NCBI RefSeq assembly: GCF_000382365.1
Contig: NZ_KB908234.1
Span: 1-64,000, forward strand
From: Pannonibacter phragmitetus DSM 14782
GTDB taxonomy: Bacteria > Pseudomonadota > Alphaproteobacteria > Rhizobiales > Stappiaceae
Length of the DNA stretch: 64,000 nt
Direction: 5' to 3'
Position 1 is the first letter of the stretch, and every line of letters begins with the position of its first letter. A program made the position numbers and the translations under genes. This document shows positions 1 to 8,968 of this stretch, one piece after another. The notes under the pieces are model-generated. The model was given only the letters and a program-made list of their open reading frames with translations, made no database searches and was not told the origin of the DNA.

Positions 1-359
1 GTTGCCTTGGCCCCGCGGCGGTAGGCGCCGCGCACGGCCTTGCCATCAATCGCCACCACCCCTTCGATCCCTTTGGCAAAGGTGGCCGTGAGACGGCGGA
101 AGGCCGCCTCGAAAGCATCGGTGTCAAGATGGCGGAAGACGGTGGAGAAGGTGTCGTGGCTGGGAATGCCATGGGGCAGCGGCACGATCGACTTCAGCCA
201 TCTGCGCTTCGAATGGCCGAAGTCCTCCATGTCGGTACAGCTTTCGGCCCCGCAGATGATCGCCGCGATGGCAATAAACAGGATCGACGTCAACGGATGG
301 CGCGCGTTGCTGCTGCGCGGATCAGGCAAAGCTTCAAAACAAGCGGCAAATCTACTCAT
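1..359 (-). CDS. ISAs1-family transposase, truncated by window edge (N-terminal part)
   Basis: The minus strand reads MSRFAACFEALPDPRSSNAR and continues through an AIAAIICGAESCTDMEDFG stretch to HDTFSTVFRHLD and VVAIDGKAVRGA. This is the N-terminal DDE_Tnp_1-associated region of ISAs1/H-repeat transposases. The start is ATG at 359, with GGGAGG about 6 bases upstream. About 119 codons are present; full-length members are usually 350-400 residues, so the DDE catalytic core lies to the left of the window. Whether the element is intact cannot be judged. No terminal inverted repeat could be assigned with confidence in the 360-430 stretch. Confidence 0.85.
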   Translation of the reverse strand, partial: MSRFAACFEALPDPRSSNARHPLTSILFIAIAAIICGAESCTDMEDFGHSKRRWLKSIVPLPHGIPSHDTFSTVFRHLDTDAFEAAFRRLTATFAKGIEGVVAIDGKAVRGAYRRGAKA

Positions 360-438
360 CGCAACCTCCCGGGACGGAGAACTCATGAATCGATTTGCCT
401 CAGTAAAACAACCCCTTATTCGACATATGCGATTCCCC

Positions 439-468
439 TGCCCTCAAGGGGGGAGAGGAACTGGAGCC
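439..468. repeat. Half copy of the palindromic repeat seen at 17.9-18.06 kb
   Basis: The bases CTCAAGGGGGGAGAGGAACT, ending GGAGCC, closely match the right arm of the inverted repeat at 18038-18070 (GCAAGGGGGGAGAGGAAC, ending GGAGCC). The left arm is not present nearby, so this is a solo half element between the transposase fragment and the TetR gene. Confidence 0.6.
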
Positions 469-474
469 AGCCTG

Positions 475-1146
475 ATGGCTCTGACCAACACTCCTGCCCC
501 AAAGCCCCCCATGACCCAGCCTCAAACCAACCTCCCCTCCCCGCGTGGACGCCATCAGGATGAGACGCTGACGGTCCGCATTCTGGATGCGGCGCTGGCG
601 GCCATTGCTGACCATGGCCCCGATGGCGCAAGGCTGGCGGAGATTGCGCGGGCGGCGGGAACAAGCCAGCAGGCGCTGCACCGGCGCTGGACGGACAAGG
701 CCGGGCTGATACTGGCCGCGCTTGAGCATGGAATTGCAGGGCTATCGGACCTGCGCGCCGGGCGGGCCGGGTTTCAGCGCACCACGGCGGGGGAACTGGC
801 GGCGTTCCTGAGCGAAGCCTGCCAGCGGCTGTGCGGAACGGTCCTGGGCCGGGCGCTCGTCCGCCTGCCCCGCGGAACGCAAGGCTGCCCGATGGCACAG
901 CTTGTGGCTGGGCTGGAGGATGAATGGCGGCTTGCCCTGCGGCAGATGCTGATTGCCACGCCCTTTGAAGCCGCGCTCACCGCCCGTATCGAACTGGTCA
1001 CCGGCTTCCTGCGCCTGCAGACGGGAGCACCACAGCCGCCGCAGCAACGGCTGATCGAGGACACGGCAGCGCTGGTTCTGGGACTGATTGCGCCTGCACA
1101 GCCGCAAAGCCCCGGCAGCGCGGAGGCTGCTCTGCCGGGGCTGTGA
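475..1146 (+). CDS. TetR/AcrR-family transcriptional regulator
   Basis: This is a DNA-binding repressor of the TetR type. The N-terminal helix-turn-helix spans roughly residues 25-75 (TVRILDAALAAIADHGPDGA, then LAEIARAAGTSQQALHRRW). It is followed by a variable ligand-binding helical domain with CPMAQLVAGLEDEWR. The start at 475 is preferred because GGAG lies 8 bases upstream; an ATG at 511 (MTQPQTNL) without a ribosome site is the alternative. An open frame continues upstream but runs through repeat and IS-derived DNA. The gene stands alone between the transposase fragment and the convergent peptidase gene, so its target is unknown. Confidence 0.8.
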   Translation: MALTNTPAPKPPMTQPQTNLPSPRGRHQDETLTVRILDAALAAIADHGPDGARLAEIARAAGTSQQALHRRWTDKAGLILAALEHGIAGLSDLRAGRAGFQRTTAGELAAFLSEACQRLCGTVLGRALVRLPRGTQGCPMAQLVAGLEDEWRLALRQMLIATPFEAALTARIELVTGFLRLQTGAPQPPQQRLIEDTAALVLGLIAPAQPQSPGSAEAALPGL

Positions 1147-1149
1147 GGT

Positions 1150-2310
1150 CTATCCTTGCGGATGCGGCACGAGATCGGGCCGCAGCACCTGCGGGGCTTC
1201 CTCCACCGGCTGGCGGGTGAAGCCCTTCACACTCGAGAACGCTTCCGCATCGCGCTGGATCTCGACCGGGCTCAGCACATAGGCCGCTGCCAGTTCCGCC
1301 AGCGAGCGCAGCGCATGCATGTGGATGCGCTCATAGCCATGGCTGGCATCGACGCCGAAGGTGGCCAGTGCCGTGCGCACATCCGCGCCCGCTTCAACGG
1401 CGGACGCCGCGTCGGAGCGGTAGTAGCGGAACACATCCTTCTGGTAGCGGATGTCATGCTGGCGGCACAATTCCACCAGCTTGCGGGTCAGATGATAGTC
1501 GAACGGCCCGGTCTGGTCCGCCATGGCGATGGTGACGCCGAACTCGTCCGAATTCTGCCCCGGCGCTGTGGTGCCGTTGTCGATGGCGACCAGCGAGGCG
1601 ATATCCGGCGTCAGAACGGCCCCTGCCCCGTGGCCGGTTTCCTCTGCGATGGTGAAGAGGAAATAGGTGTCCACCGTTGGGACAGAGCCCTCCTTCACCA
1701 GCGCCTTCAGCGCCGCCAGCATGACGGCAACGCCCGCCTTGTCATCAAGATGGCGGGAGACGATGAAGCCATTGGGCAAGAACTCCGGCTGCGGATCCAT
1801 CGCCACCATGTCGCCGATTTCGATGCCGAGACGCTGAAGATCCGAAGCCGAGCGCGACAGCGCATCAACGCGGGCTTCCACATGGGGCCAGCCGGTGGGC
1901 TGAGTGTCCACTTCCGTGTTGAATGTGTGGCCGGACGCCTTCAGCGGCAGGATGGAGGCCCGGTAGGCACCTGCGCCGGAAAAGATGGTCACCCGCGCAC
2001 CTTCGGCAAAGCGCGCCGACCAGTGGCCGACCGGCACAAGCTCCAGCCGCCCGTTGGGCTTCAGTGCCTTCACCTGTGCCCCCAGCGTGTCGAGATGGGA
2101 GACGATGGCCCGTGCCGGACGCGGCGCCTCGCCCGGAAGCCGTGCACGGATTGCGCCGCGCCGGGTCATTTCATAGGAAATGCCAAGATCTTCCAGATAG
2201 GCACAGACCCAGCGCACCACCTCATCGGTGAAGCCGGTGGGGCTTGGCACGTTCAGCAGCGCCATCAGCACCCGTTCCAGCTCTTCCACATCAATGGACG
2301 GCAAGCTCAA
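1150..2310 (-). CDS. NAGGN-system M42/M20-like metallopeptidase
   Basis: This zinc aminopeptidase-like protein belongs to the subfamily linked to the osmoprotectant N-acetylglutaminylglutamine amide (NAGGN). A full co-catalytic ligand set is visible: His in VSHLDTLGA (near residue 70), Asp in RHLDDKAGVAVML, the EE pair in IAEETGHGAG, Asp in VAIDNGT, and the C-terminal His of GVDASHGYERIH. Its length of 386 aa fits the family. The start overlaps the ngg stop by four bases (ATGA), so the two are translationally coupled. Known family context suggests a role in turning over or processing the dipeptide, but the exact substrate is not established from sequence. Confidence 0.87.
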   Translation of the reverse strand: MSLPSIDVEELERVLMALLNVPSPTGFTDEVVRWVCAYLEDLGISYEMTRRGAIRARLPGEAPRPARAIVSHLDTLGAQVKALKPNGRLELVPVGHWSARFAEGARVTIFSGAGAYRASILPLKASGHTFNTEVDTQPTGWPHVEARVDALSRSASDLQRLGIEIGDMVAMDPQPEFLPNGFIVSRHLDDKAGVAVMLAALKALVKEGSVPTVDTYFLFTIAEETGHGAGAVLTPDIASLVAIDNGTTAPGQNSDEFGVTIAMADQTGPFDYHLTRKLVELCRQHDIRYQKDVFRYYRSDAASAVEAGADVRTALATFGVDASHGYERIHMHALRSLAELAAAYVLSPVEIQRDAEAFSSVKGFTRQPVEEAPQVLRPDLVPHPQG

Positions 2311-4091
2311 AGGTCACCTCCCCCGCGCCAGGCGGCCCGGACAGGCTGGGGCATGGAGAGGGGAAACAGGAAATCGACGAAGCGCTCCGCCGTCGGCTGC
2401 GGCTCGTGATTTGCAAGGCCGGGGCGCTCGTTCGCCTCAATGAAGTGATACTCCGGCTCACGCGGGTTCTTCACCATCAGGTCGATGCCCGTCACCGGGA
2501 TTTCGATGGCCTTTGCCGCCCGCACGGCTGCGTCAATCAACGCACCGTGGGTTTCGCCCGTCACATCATGAATGGTGCCGCCGGTGTGCAGGTTCGCCGT
2601 GCGCCGCACCCGGACGCTCACGCCTGCCGCCGGAACATCATCAAGGCAGTAGCCTTCCAGCCCGAGGCAACGCCCGGTCTCCGCATCCACGGGAATACGG
2701 GACTCGCCCCCTGTTGCCGCAGCCCTGCGGCGGGACTGGGCGGCAATCAGGTCGCGGATCGGCGTCACCCCGTCGCCGGTCACTTCGGCCGGCTTGCGGA
2801 TGGCGGCGGCAACGACCTTGTAGTCGATCACCACCAGCCGCAGATCCATGCCCTCGACGCAGGCCTCCAGCAGCACATCGGCGCAGTGCTGGCGGGCAAC
2901 GGCTATGGCCGCCATTGTTTCCTCAAGCCCGGTCAGGCCGATGGCGATACCCTTGCCCTGCTCGCCGCGCGCCGGTTTGACCACCACCTTGCCATGGGCT
3001 GCAAGGAATGCCTTGACCGTTTCCTCGTCGGTGGCCAGCGCCTGCGCCGGAACGCTGATACCGGCCTGCTCCACCACACGGCGGGTGGCGGCCTTGTCAT
3101 CACAGATCGACATGGCAACGGCGCTGGTGAATTCGGACAGCGACTCCCGGCACTTCACCTGCCGCCCGCCATAGGACAGGCGGAAGAAGCCGCCCTCCGC
3201 ATCCAGAATATCCGCATGAATGCCCCGCCGCCGCGCCTCGTTGACGATGATCGCCGCATAGGGGTTCAGCGCCGTATCGACTGCAGGCCCGGCATAGAGC
3301 GCCTCGTTGATGGTGTTTTTCTTCTTGACCGTGAAATAGGGCACGCGGGCAAAGCCCAGCTTCTCGTAGAGCTTTATGGCCTGCTCATTGTCATGCAGCA
3401 CGGAGAGGTCCATGAAGGGCCGCCCGCGCCCCTTGAAATGCTCGGCCAGACGGCGCACCAGCGCCTCGCCTACGCCGGGAAACTTCGCCTTGGGCGACAC
3501 GGCAAGGCACCAGAGCGAGGCCCCTGCAGCCGCGCCATCCGTTGCCCGGTCATGATCCACGCCCATGGCGGTTCCGGCGATCTCGCCGGTTTCCTCTTCC
3601 TCGGCGACAAGCACAGTCACCGTCCGCGCGTCCATCTGTGACCAGAAGAAATCGAGCGGCACAGGCACCATGCCGCGCTCGGCATAAAGCCGGTTCACGG
3701 CCTCAGCATCGGCACGCGAGGAGGCGCGGCGGATGGTGAAGCCGGGGCGGCGGTTACGCGCCGTGCGGTAGGTCGCCAGATCCAGCCGGAACATGTGCGA
3801 GGGATCGAGAAACAGATCCTGCGGGGCTGCGGCCAGCAGCACATGCGGATCGCGCACATAGATGGCGATATCCCGCCGCCCCGGCACCTCGGCGAGCAAC
3901 GCCTCCACCAGCGGCTTCGGCTCGGCGAAGGTGCCGCCGAAGATCAGCCGTCCCCAGCCGCAATCAACGCTCGCATCCGGGTCGCCACCAGCCTCGTCCA
4001 GACGTATGCCCGGCTTCAGCCCATGCTCACGCAGCCGCAGCAGCCGGTGGTCATAGGCCCGGCGCGGACGGTTCAGCTCAAGTTCGCTCAT
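2307..4091 (-). CDS. ngg: N-acetylglutaminylglutamine synthetase
   Basis: This bifunctional enzyme of NAGGN synthesis is 594 aa. Residues of roughly 115-260 form a GNAT acetyltransferase domain (RRASSRADAEAVNRLYAERG, then VGEALVRRLAEHFKGRG and NEQAIKLYEKLGF). Residues of roughly 290-580 form an ATP-grasp ligase (VVVKPARGEQGKGIAIGL, and the metal site FIEANERPGLANHEPQP). It is thought to join glutamines and acetylate the product in the cytoplasm. Only three bases separate it from the asnO stop upstream, and its own stop overlaps the peptidase start, so the three genes form one operon. Confidence 0.93.
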   Translation of the reverse strand: MSELELNRPRRAYDHRLLRLREHGLKPGIRLDEAGGDPDASVDCGWGRLIFGGTFAEPKPLVEALLAEVPGRRDIAIYVRDPHVLLAAAPQDLFLDPSHMFRLDLATYRTARNRRPGFTIRRASSRADAEAVNRLYAERGMVPVPLDFFWSQMDARTVTVLVAEEEETGEIAGTAMGVDHDRATDGAAAGASLWCLAVSPKAKFPGVGEALVRRLAEHFKGRGRPFMDLSVLHDNEQAIKLYEKLGFARVPYFTVKKKNTINEALYAGPAVDTALNPYAAIIVNEARRRGIHADILDAEGGFFRLSYGGRQVKCRESLSEFTSAVAMSICDDKAATRRVVEQAGISVPAQALATDEETVKAFLAAHGKVVVKPARGEQGKGIAIGLTGLEETMAAIAVARQHCADVLLEACVEGMDLRLVVIDYKVVAAAIRKPAEVTGDGVTPIRDLIAAQSRRRAAATGGESRIPVDAETGRCLGLEGYCLDDVPAAGVSVRVRRTANLHTGGTIHDVTGETHGALIDAAVRAAKAIEIPVTGIDLMVKNPREPEYHFIEANERPGLANHEPQPTAERFVDFLFPLSMPQPVRAAWRGGGDL

Positions 4092-4094
4092 GGA

Positions 4095-5870
4095 TCAGAT
4101 TCCCTGTTCCTGCAGCCACATTTCCAGAAGGCCCACCTGCCACAGGGCAGAACCCCTGAGCTTCGTCAGGTGTTCCCTCGGCTCAGCCAGAAGCATGTCC
4201 GCATAGCGCGTGTTGAACAGGCCACGCTGGCGCGCCGCCGGGCTGTGCAGGGCCTCGCGCACCATCTCCAGCGTTTCGCCTTCCAGGTATTTCAGCGCCG
4301 GCACCGGGAAGTAGCCCTTGGGCCGGTCGATCACATCCGCCGGGATCACCTTGCGGGCCGCGTCCTTCAGCACACCCTTGCCGCCCTGCGCCAGCTTGTG
4401 CCGGGCGGGAATGCGGGCCGAAAGCTCCACCAGCTCATGGTCGAGGAACGGCACCCGCGCCTCCAGCCCGAAGGCCATGGTGTGGTTGTCGACCCGCTTC
4501 ACCGGATCGTCCACCAGCATGATGTTGGTGTCGAGCCTCAGCGCCTTGTCCACTGGATCGGCAGCGCCGGGCCGGGCGAAATGCTGCTCGACGAAGGCAA
4601 GGCTTTCATCGCGCTCCGGCAGATACTCCGGGCTCACCTGCTGGCGCAGTTCGGCATCCGTGCGGTCGAAGAAGGCATCCGCATAGTCGGCCACCGGCTG
4701 GTTGGAGCCGGCCAGCGGCGGATACCAGTGATAGCCGCCGAAGACCTCATCCGCCCCCTGCCCCGACTGCACCACGGTGATGTGCTTCGACACCTCCCGC
4801 GACAGCAGGTAGAAGCCAATGTTGTCATAGGAGACCATCGGCTCGGACATGGCCTTCACGGCGGCGGGCAGCTCGGCGCGCATGTCGGCGGAAGGCACGA
4901 AGATCTTGTGGTGGTTTGTGCCATAGTGGCGGGCGATCAGATCCGAATAATGGAACTCGTCGCCCTTCTCGCCATTGGCCTCTTCGAAGCCGATCGAGAA
5001 GGTGGCAAGGTCCTTCTGCCCCTCGTCGGCCAGAAGGCCGGTGATGAGACTGGAATCGACCCCTCCCGACAGGAGCACACCCACCGGCACGTCGGCCACC
5101 ATACGGCGGCGCACGGCAGTGCGCAGGCCTTCCAGCACCATATCGCTCCACTCTCCGGCGGACCGGGTCTCATCCGCATTGCTGCGTTCGAACTCCGGCT
5201 TCCAGTAAAGATGATCGGAATAGCTGCCGTTCACATCATAGGTGCGGATGGTGGCTGCGGGCAGCTTGCGCACGCCCTTCAGCACCGTGCGCGGCGCAGG
5301 CACAACCGCATGCCAGGTCATGTAGTGGTGAATGGCGACCGGATCGAGCGTGGTGTCGATACCCCCGCCCGCCAGCAGCGCCGGGAGCGTCGAGGCAAAG
5401 GCGAGGCGGCCCTTGCTTTCGGCCAGATACAGCGGCTTGATGCCGAAACGGTCGCGCACCAGATGCACCCGGCCCGTGTCGCGCTCATGTACCGCGATGG
5501 CGAACATGCCGTGGAACCGCTCCACGCAATCGCGGCCCCACTGGGCCCAGGCCTTCAGGATCACTTCTGTATCGCTGGTGGAGGCAAAGCGCTGGCCGAG
5601 CTTGCTTAGCTCTGCCCGCAGCTCCGCGTGATTGTAGATGCAGCCGTTGAAGACCAGCGACAGGCCCGCGTCCCGGTCCTGCATCGGCTGGGCGCCGCGC
5701 TCGCTGAGATCGATGATCTTCAGCCGCCGGTGGCCGAGCGCAACGCGCCCCTGCTGGGTGACCCCCATGCCATCGGGTCCGCGGGCTGCCATCGCGCGCG
5801 CCATCGCGTCCACGCGCCGCACATTCGCGTCGCCATCGCCAAAGACCACTTCTCCACACAAGCCGCACAT
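4095..5870 (-). CDS. asnO: N-acetylglutaminylglutamine amidotransferase (asparagine synthase-like)
   Basis: This class II glutamine amidotransferase of 591 aa amidates the terminal carboxyl of acetyl-Gln-Gln to give NAGGN. Cys2 of MCGLCGEVVF is the expected N-terminal nucleophile of the Ntn glutaminase domain (about residues 1-210). The PP-loop motif SGGVDS is at residues 268-273 in the synthetase domain, and the C-terminal AsnB-like region holds EARVPFLDHELVE. It is the first gene of the asnO-ngg-peptidase operon. It is transcribed away from the MarR gene across an 84-base gap that carries a perfect palindrome. In Sinorhizobium the homologous pathway is induced by salt. Confidence 0.93.
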   Translation of the reverse strand: MCGLCGEVVFGDGDANVRRVDAMARAMAARGPDGMGVTQQGRVALGHRRLKIIDLSERGAQPMQDRDAGLSLVFNGCIYNHAELRAELSKLGQRFASTSDTEVILKAWAQWGRDCVERFHGMFAIAVHERDTGRVHLVRDRFGIKPLYLAESKGRLAFASTLPALLAGGGIDTTLDPVAIHHYMTWHAVVPAPRTVLKGVRKLPAATIRTYDVNGSYSDHLYWKPEFERSNADETRSAGEWSDMVLEGLRTAVRRRMVADVPVGVLLSGGVDSSLITGLLADEGQKDLATFSIGFEEANGEKGDEFHYSDLIARHYGTNHHKIFVPSADMRAELPAAVKAMSEPMVSYDNIGFYLLSREVSKHITVVQSGQGADEVFGGYHWYPPLAGSNQPVADYADAFFDRTDAELRQQVSPEYLPERDESLAFVEQHFARPGAADPVDKALRLDTNIMLVDDPVKRVDNHTMAFGLEARVPFLDHELVELSARIPARHKLAQGGKGVLKDAARKVIPADVIDRPKGYFPVPALKYLEGETLEMVREALHSPAARQRGLFNTRYADMLLAEPREHLTKLRGSALWQVGLLEMWLQEQGI

Positions 5871-5918
5871 ATCCGGGCCAAGCCTCCATTTGCTATTATT
5901 GGTGCATGATATATAGGG

Positions 5919-5933
5919 CTCTAATCATTAGAG
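5919..5933. promoter_or_regulatory. Perfect 15-bp palindrome, candidate MarR operator
   Basis: CTCTAATCATTAGAG has two perfect 7-bp arms around a single C. It lies in the 84-base divergent gap between asnO and the MarR gene, in a locally AT-rich stretch, and a further half-site-like ATTAG follows at about 5942. Size, symmetry and placement fit a winged-helix MarR dimer site controlling both directions. Binding is inferred. Confidence 0.65.
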
Positions 5934-5954
5934 TTCAAACTATTAGGGCAAATC

Positions 5955-6446
5955 ATGCCGCAGAACGCCGAAGCGACACGTATTTTCAAGGCCTTGCGCC
6001 GCATTGTCCGCGCCATCGACCTGCGCTCGCGCGAGGTGGCACGCACGGCGGGTCTGACCATTCCGCAGATTGTGGTGCTGCAGGCGATCCGCGATCTGGG
6101 GGACGTGACGACGAAGGCGCTGTCTGTTCAGGCAGACCTGAGCGCGGCGACGGTGGTGACCATTCTGGACCGGCTGGAGGAGCGCGGGCTTGTGGCGCGG
6201 GAGCGATCAGCCACAGACCGGCGCATCGTCCATGCCCGGCTCACAGAGGAAGGACGCACGGTGCTGGAGCGCGCGCCCGCGTTGCTGGACGAAGAATTCG
6301 AAGCCCGCTTCGCCCGTAAGGACAGCGCGGCCCAGCAGTCCCTCGCCAGCGCCATCGAAGAGATCGCCGCCCTCATGGACGCCCACCGCCTGGACGCTGC
6401 CGCTATCCTGACGATGGGCGAGATGACGGCAAAAACGCCGGAGTAA
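5955..6446 (+). CDS. MarR-family transcriptional regulator
   Basis: This 163-aa winged-helix regulator has the recognition region VTTKALSVQADLSAATVVTI followed by LDRLEERGLVARERSATDRR, the wing (DRR) signature of the MarR family (about residues 50-100). Dimerisation helices sit at both ends. It is divergent from the NAGGN operon and shares its promoter gap, so it is the best candidate for a local regulator of osmoprotectant synthesis and for autoregulation at the palindrome between them. Neither effector nor target is shown by the sequence. Confidence 0.88.
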   Translation: MPQNAEATRIFKALRRIVRAIDLRSREVARTAGLTIPQIVVLQAIRDLGDVTTKALSVQADLSAATVVTILDRLEERGLVARERSATDRRIVHARLTEEGRTVLERAPALLDEEFEARFARKDSAAQQSLASAIEEIAALMDAHRLDAAAILTMGEMTAKTPE

Positions 6447-6543
6447 GGCCAGATGCGGCTGATCGCGGAGGAGAGAAGCTTGAGCCAGCCGTCTGGCACG
6501 GAGGCTCCTCTCCCCTTGATAACGAGCGCCGGGATGCAGGCTC

Positions 6544-7770
6544 TCACGCCCGGATGATGTTGTGCTCCGGACCGAAGGGGAAGCCGGTGATGTTTTCGGC
6601 GCCGGTTTCGTTGACGATCAGGATGTCGTGCTCGCGGTAGCCGCCAGCGCCCGGCATGCCTTCGGGGATCATGATCATCGGTTCCATGGAAACGACCATG
6701 CCCGGTTCCAGCACCGTGTCCACGTCCTCGCGCAGCTCCACCGCCGCCTCGCGGCCATAGTAATGCGACAGCACGCCGAAGGAATGGCCGTAACCGAAGC
6801 TGCGGTATTGTAGAAGGTCATGCTGGCGGTAGATGTCATTCAGTTCGGTAGCAATATCGCAGCAGCGGGCACCAGGGCGGATCAGCTTCAGCCCGGCCCG
6901 GTGAACCTCGCAGTTCACTTCCCACAGCCGCAAATGCGCATCGGAGGCATGCTCGCAGAAGAGCGTGCGCTCCAGCGCGGTGTAATAGCCAAAGATCATC
7001 GGGAAGCAGTTGAGGCTGAGAATGTCGCCTGCCTCGATCTTGCGGTTGGTGACAGGATTATGCGCCCCATCGGTGTTGATGCCGGACTGGAACCACACCC
7101 AGGTGTCCATCAGTTCCACGAAGGGGAACGAGGCGGCGATTTCCCGCACCATGGCCTGCGTGCCTGCCAGCGCCACCTCATGCTCGCCAACGCCAGCGGC
7201 AACCGCTGCCGCGATGGCTGCACCGCCGATATCGCAGATGCGTGTGCCATGGCGGATCAGCAGGTGCTCCTCGGCGCTCTTGATGGTGCGCATGCGCATC
7301 ACCGCATCGCTCACGTCAACGAGTTCGATGCCGGGAAGCGCGGCTTCCAGCAGGGCCTTCAGGTCAAGCGACACGTGGTCGAATTCGATGCCGAGCCGCT
7401 TCGGCTTCCGCCCGCCCCGGAAGAGGATCTCCGACACCGCATGGAAATAGTTGTCCTTGCGCCAGTCGGTATAGGTCAGCGCCGTTCCATGCAGGCGCCG
7501 CCAGGGCTGACCGCCATCAATGCCGGGCACCACCGCCGTTGCCGCCTCATCATCAACGATGAAACCGAAGCGGCGGCCGAAAGCGCAATAGAGGAAGCCG
7601 GAGAAATAGCAGATGTTGTGGTAGCTGGTGAAGAGACAGGCATCGACGCCAAGCGCCTCCATGCGGGCGCGCAGCCGGTCCTGCCGTCCCTGCATTTCCG
7701 CCGGAGAGAACGGTGACCAGCTCTTCTCCCCGTTCTCGATCACCTGCAGCCGCGTCATGTCTTGCGCCAT
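6544..7770 (-). CDS. Creatinase (creatine amidinohydrolase), M24 peptidase fold
   Basis: This cytoplasmic enzyme is predicted to hydrolyse creatine to sarcosine and urea. The 408-aa protein has the pita-bread fold, and long stretches match the Pseudomonas creatinase pattern: FTSYHNICYFSGFLYC, DGGQPWRR, MRMRTIKSAEEH, ELMDTWVWFQSGINTDGAHN, FGYGHSFGVLSHYYGREA and EPGMVVSMEPMIM. Like known creatinases, and unlike metal-dependent M24 peptidases, it does not show the standard five metal ligands. ATG at 7770 is chosen because GGAG lies 7 bases upstream; ATG at 7776 is too close to that site. It lies downstream of a polyamine-type ABC transporter in the same orientation, across a 332-base gap. Confidence 0.88.
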   Translation of the reverse strand: MAQDMTRLQVIENGEKSWSPFSPAEMQGRQDRLRARMEALGVDACLFTSYHNICYFSGFLYCAFGRRFGFIVDDEAATAVVPGIDGGQPWRRLHGTALTYTDWRKDNYFHAVSEILFRGGRKPKRLGIEFDHVSLDLKALLEAALPGIELVDVSDAVMRMRTIKSAEEHLLIRHGTRICDIGGAAIAAAVAAGVGEHEVALAGTQAMVREIAASFPFVELMDTWVWFQSGINTDGAHNPVTNRKIEAGDILSLNCFPMIFGYYTALERTLFCEHASDAHLRLWEVNCEVHRAGLKLIRPGARCCDIATELNDIYRQHDLLQYRSFGYGHSFGVLSHYYGREAAVELREDVDTVLEPGMVVSMEPMIMIPEGMPGAGGYREHDILIVNETGAENITGFPFGPEHNIIRA

Positions 7771-8102
7771 ATCCATGCTCCATCTTGACGAACCGGCCAG
7801 AGCCGGACCTTGAAAATCAGCTTCTGAAACCAGAACGGGCCGGCCTCCCGAATGGGAAGCCGGCCCGCCAGGCCTGAACTCGGTGCTGGAAGAATGCCCG
7901 GAACTGGCGTACCGCCCCGGGTCTCCAAAGAGCCTCAAGAGGCCTTGGAGGAAGCATCATTCCAGCGATGTCGTGCCGCTCCGCTGCGCGGAACAGGCGT
8001 TTGAATTTGCTTCAGTCTGCGTGATCCGGACGCATCTGATCAAGCGGAGCAACGCGCCAAACACTTGTCAAAATGCGCCAGCTCCCGGGTCCGCCTGCCG
8101 CA
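7771..8102. other. 332-base intergenic region with two strong hairpins
   Basis: This gap between the permease stop and the creatinase start holds two inverted repeats. The first, at 7837-7866, pairs GGGCCGGC with GCCGGCCC around a short loop. The second, at 7923-7950, pairs CTCCAA with TTGGAG and, inside, GCCTC with GAGGC. Neither is followed by a clear T-run on the minus strand. They could end transporter transcription or act as processing/attenuation structures ahead of the creatinase gene. No convincing ORF was found. Confidence 0.5.
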
Positions 8103-8957
8103 TCAGGCCGGTGTCACGCCGCGCAGCCGTTCAGACCGGCGGCGCAGCAGTTCCAGCACGCTGAGGAGAAGGATCGACAGCAGCACCATGATCGAGGCGA
8201 CCGCCAGAATGGTGGGCGAAATCTGCTCGCGCAGGCCGGTAAACATCTGCCAGGGCAGTGTCTTCTGAGCGGCAGAGCCAAGGAACAGCACCACCACCAC
8301 TTCGTCAAAGGACGTGATGAAGGCAAAGAGCGCGCCCGACACCACACCCGGCAGGATCAGCGGCATCTGCACCTTGAAGAAGGTGCGGATCGGCCCTGCC
8401 CCCATGCTGGCGGAAGCACGCACCAGGCTCTGGTCAAAGCCGACCAGCGTCGCCGTCACCGTGATGATGACGAAGGGCGTGCCAAGCGCCGCATGGGCCA
8501 GAACCACTCCCCAGTAGGTACCTTGAAGGCCGATGCGGGAGTAGAAGAAATACATGCCCGCCGCCGAGATGATCAGCGGCACGATCATCGGCGAAATCAG
8601 GATCGCCATGATGGTGGAGCGGAAGGGCACATGGTTCTGCGACAGGCCGATGGCTGCCAGCGTTCCGAGCACGGTTGCGATCAGCGTTGCGGCCGGTGCG
8701 ATGATGAAGGAGTTCCTCAGCGCCTGCTGCCAGTCCGGATTGGTGAAGAAATCCATGTAATGCTTGGTGGAATAGCCTTCAGGATCCAGCGCCAGCATGG
8801 CAGGCGTGAAGGTGAAGAAGTTCTCCGCGTTGAACGAGAGCGGAATGATGGTGATGATCGGGAAGATCAGGAAGAAAAATATCAGCGCGCAGATCGTGCG
8901 GAACGTGTAGTGCCACGCGATCTGGCCGGCCGATGCATAAGGAGGAAGGGATGACAT
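8103..8957 (-). CDS. ABC transporter permease, PotC/YdcV-like
   Basis: This 284-aa inner-membrane permease has about six hydrophobic segments: ICALIFFFLIFPIITIIPLS near the N-terminus, then IAPAATLIATVLGTLAAIGL, STIMAILISPMIVPLIISAA, YWGVVLAHAALGTPFVIITV, a GALFAFITSFDEVVVVLFL segment and a C-terminal SIMVLLSILLLSVLELL. The cytoplasmic coupling loop reads RASASMGAGPIRTFFKVQMP, the EAA-type motif that contacts the ATPase. It is the last gene of the transporter cluster, 11 bases after the companion permease. The polyamine/amine class is from family resemblance; the true substrate is unknown, and creatine or a relative is possible given the next gene. Confidence 0.88.
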   Translation of the reverse strand: MSSLPPYASAGQIAWHYTFRTICALIFFFLIFPIITIIPLSFNAENFFTFTPAMLALDPEGYSTKHYMDFFTNPDWQQALRNSFIIAPAATLIATVLGTLAAIGLSQNHVPFRSTIMAILISPMIVPLIISAAGMYFFYSRIGLQGTYWGVVLAHAALGTPFVIITVTATLVGFDQSLVRASASMGAGPIRTFFKVQMPLILPGVVSGALFAFITSFDEVVVVLFLGSAAQKTLPWQMFTGLREQISPTILAVASIMVLLSILLLSVLELLRRRSERLRGVTPA

Positions 8958-8968
8958 GGTTTCTCTCC

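Noticed and set aside
3795..5609. 600-codon plus-strand frame opposite ngg/asnO
   Set aside because: Antisense to well-supported NAGGN genes; His/Arg/Gln-rich composition typical of shadow frames.
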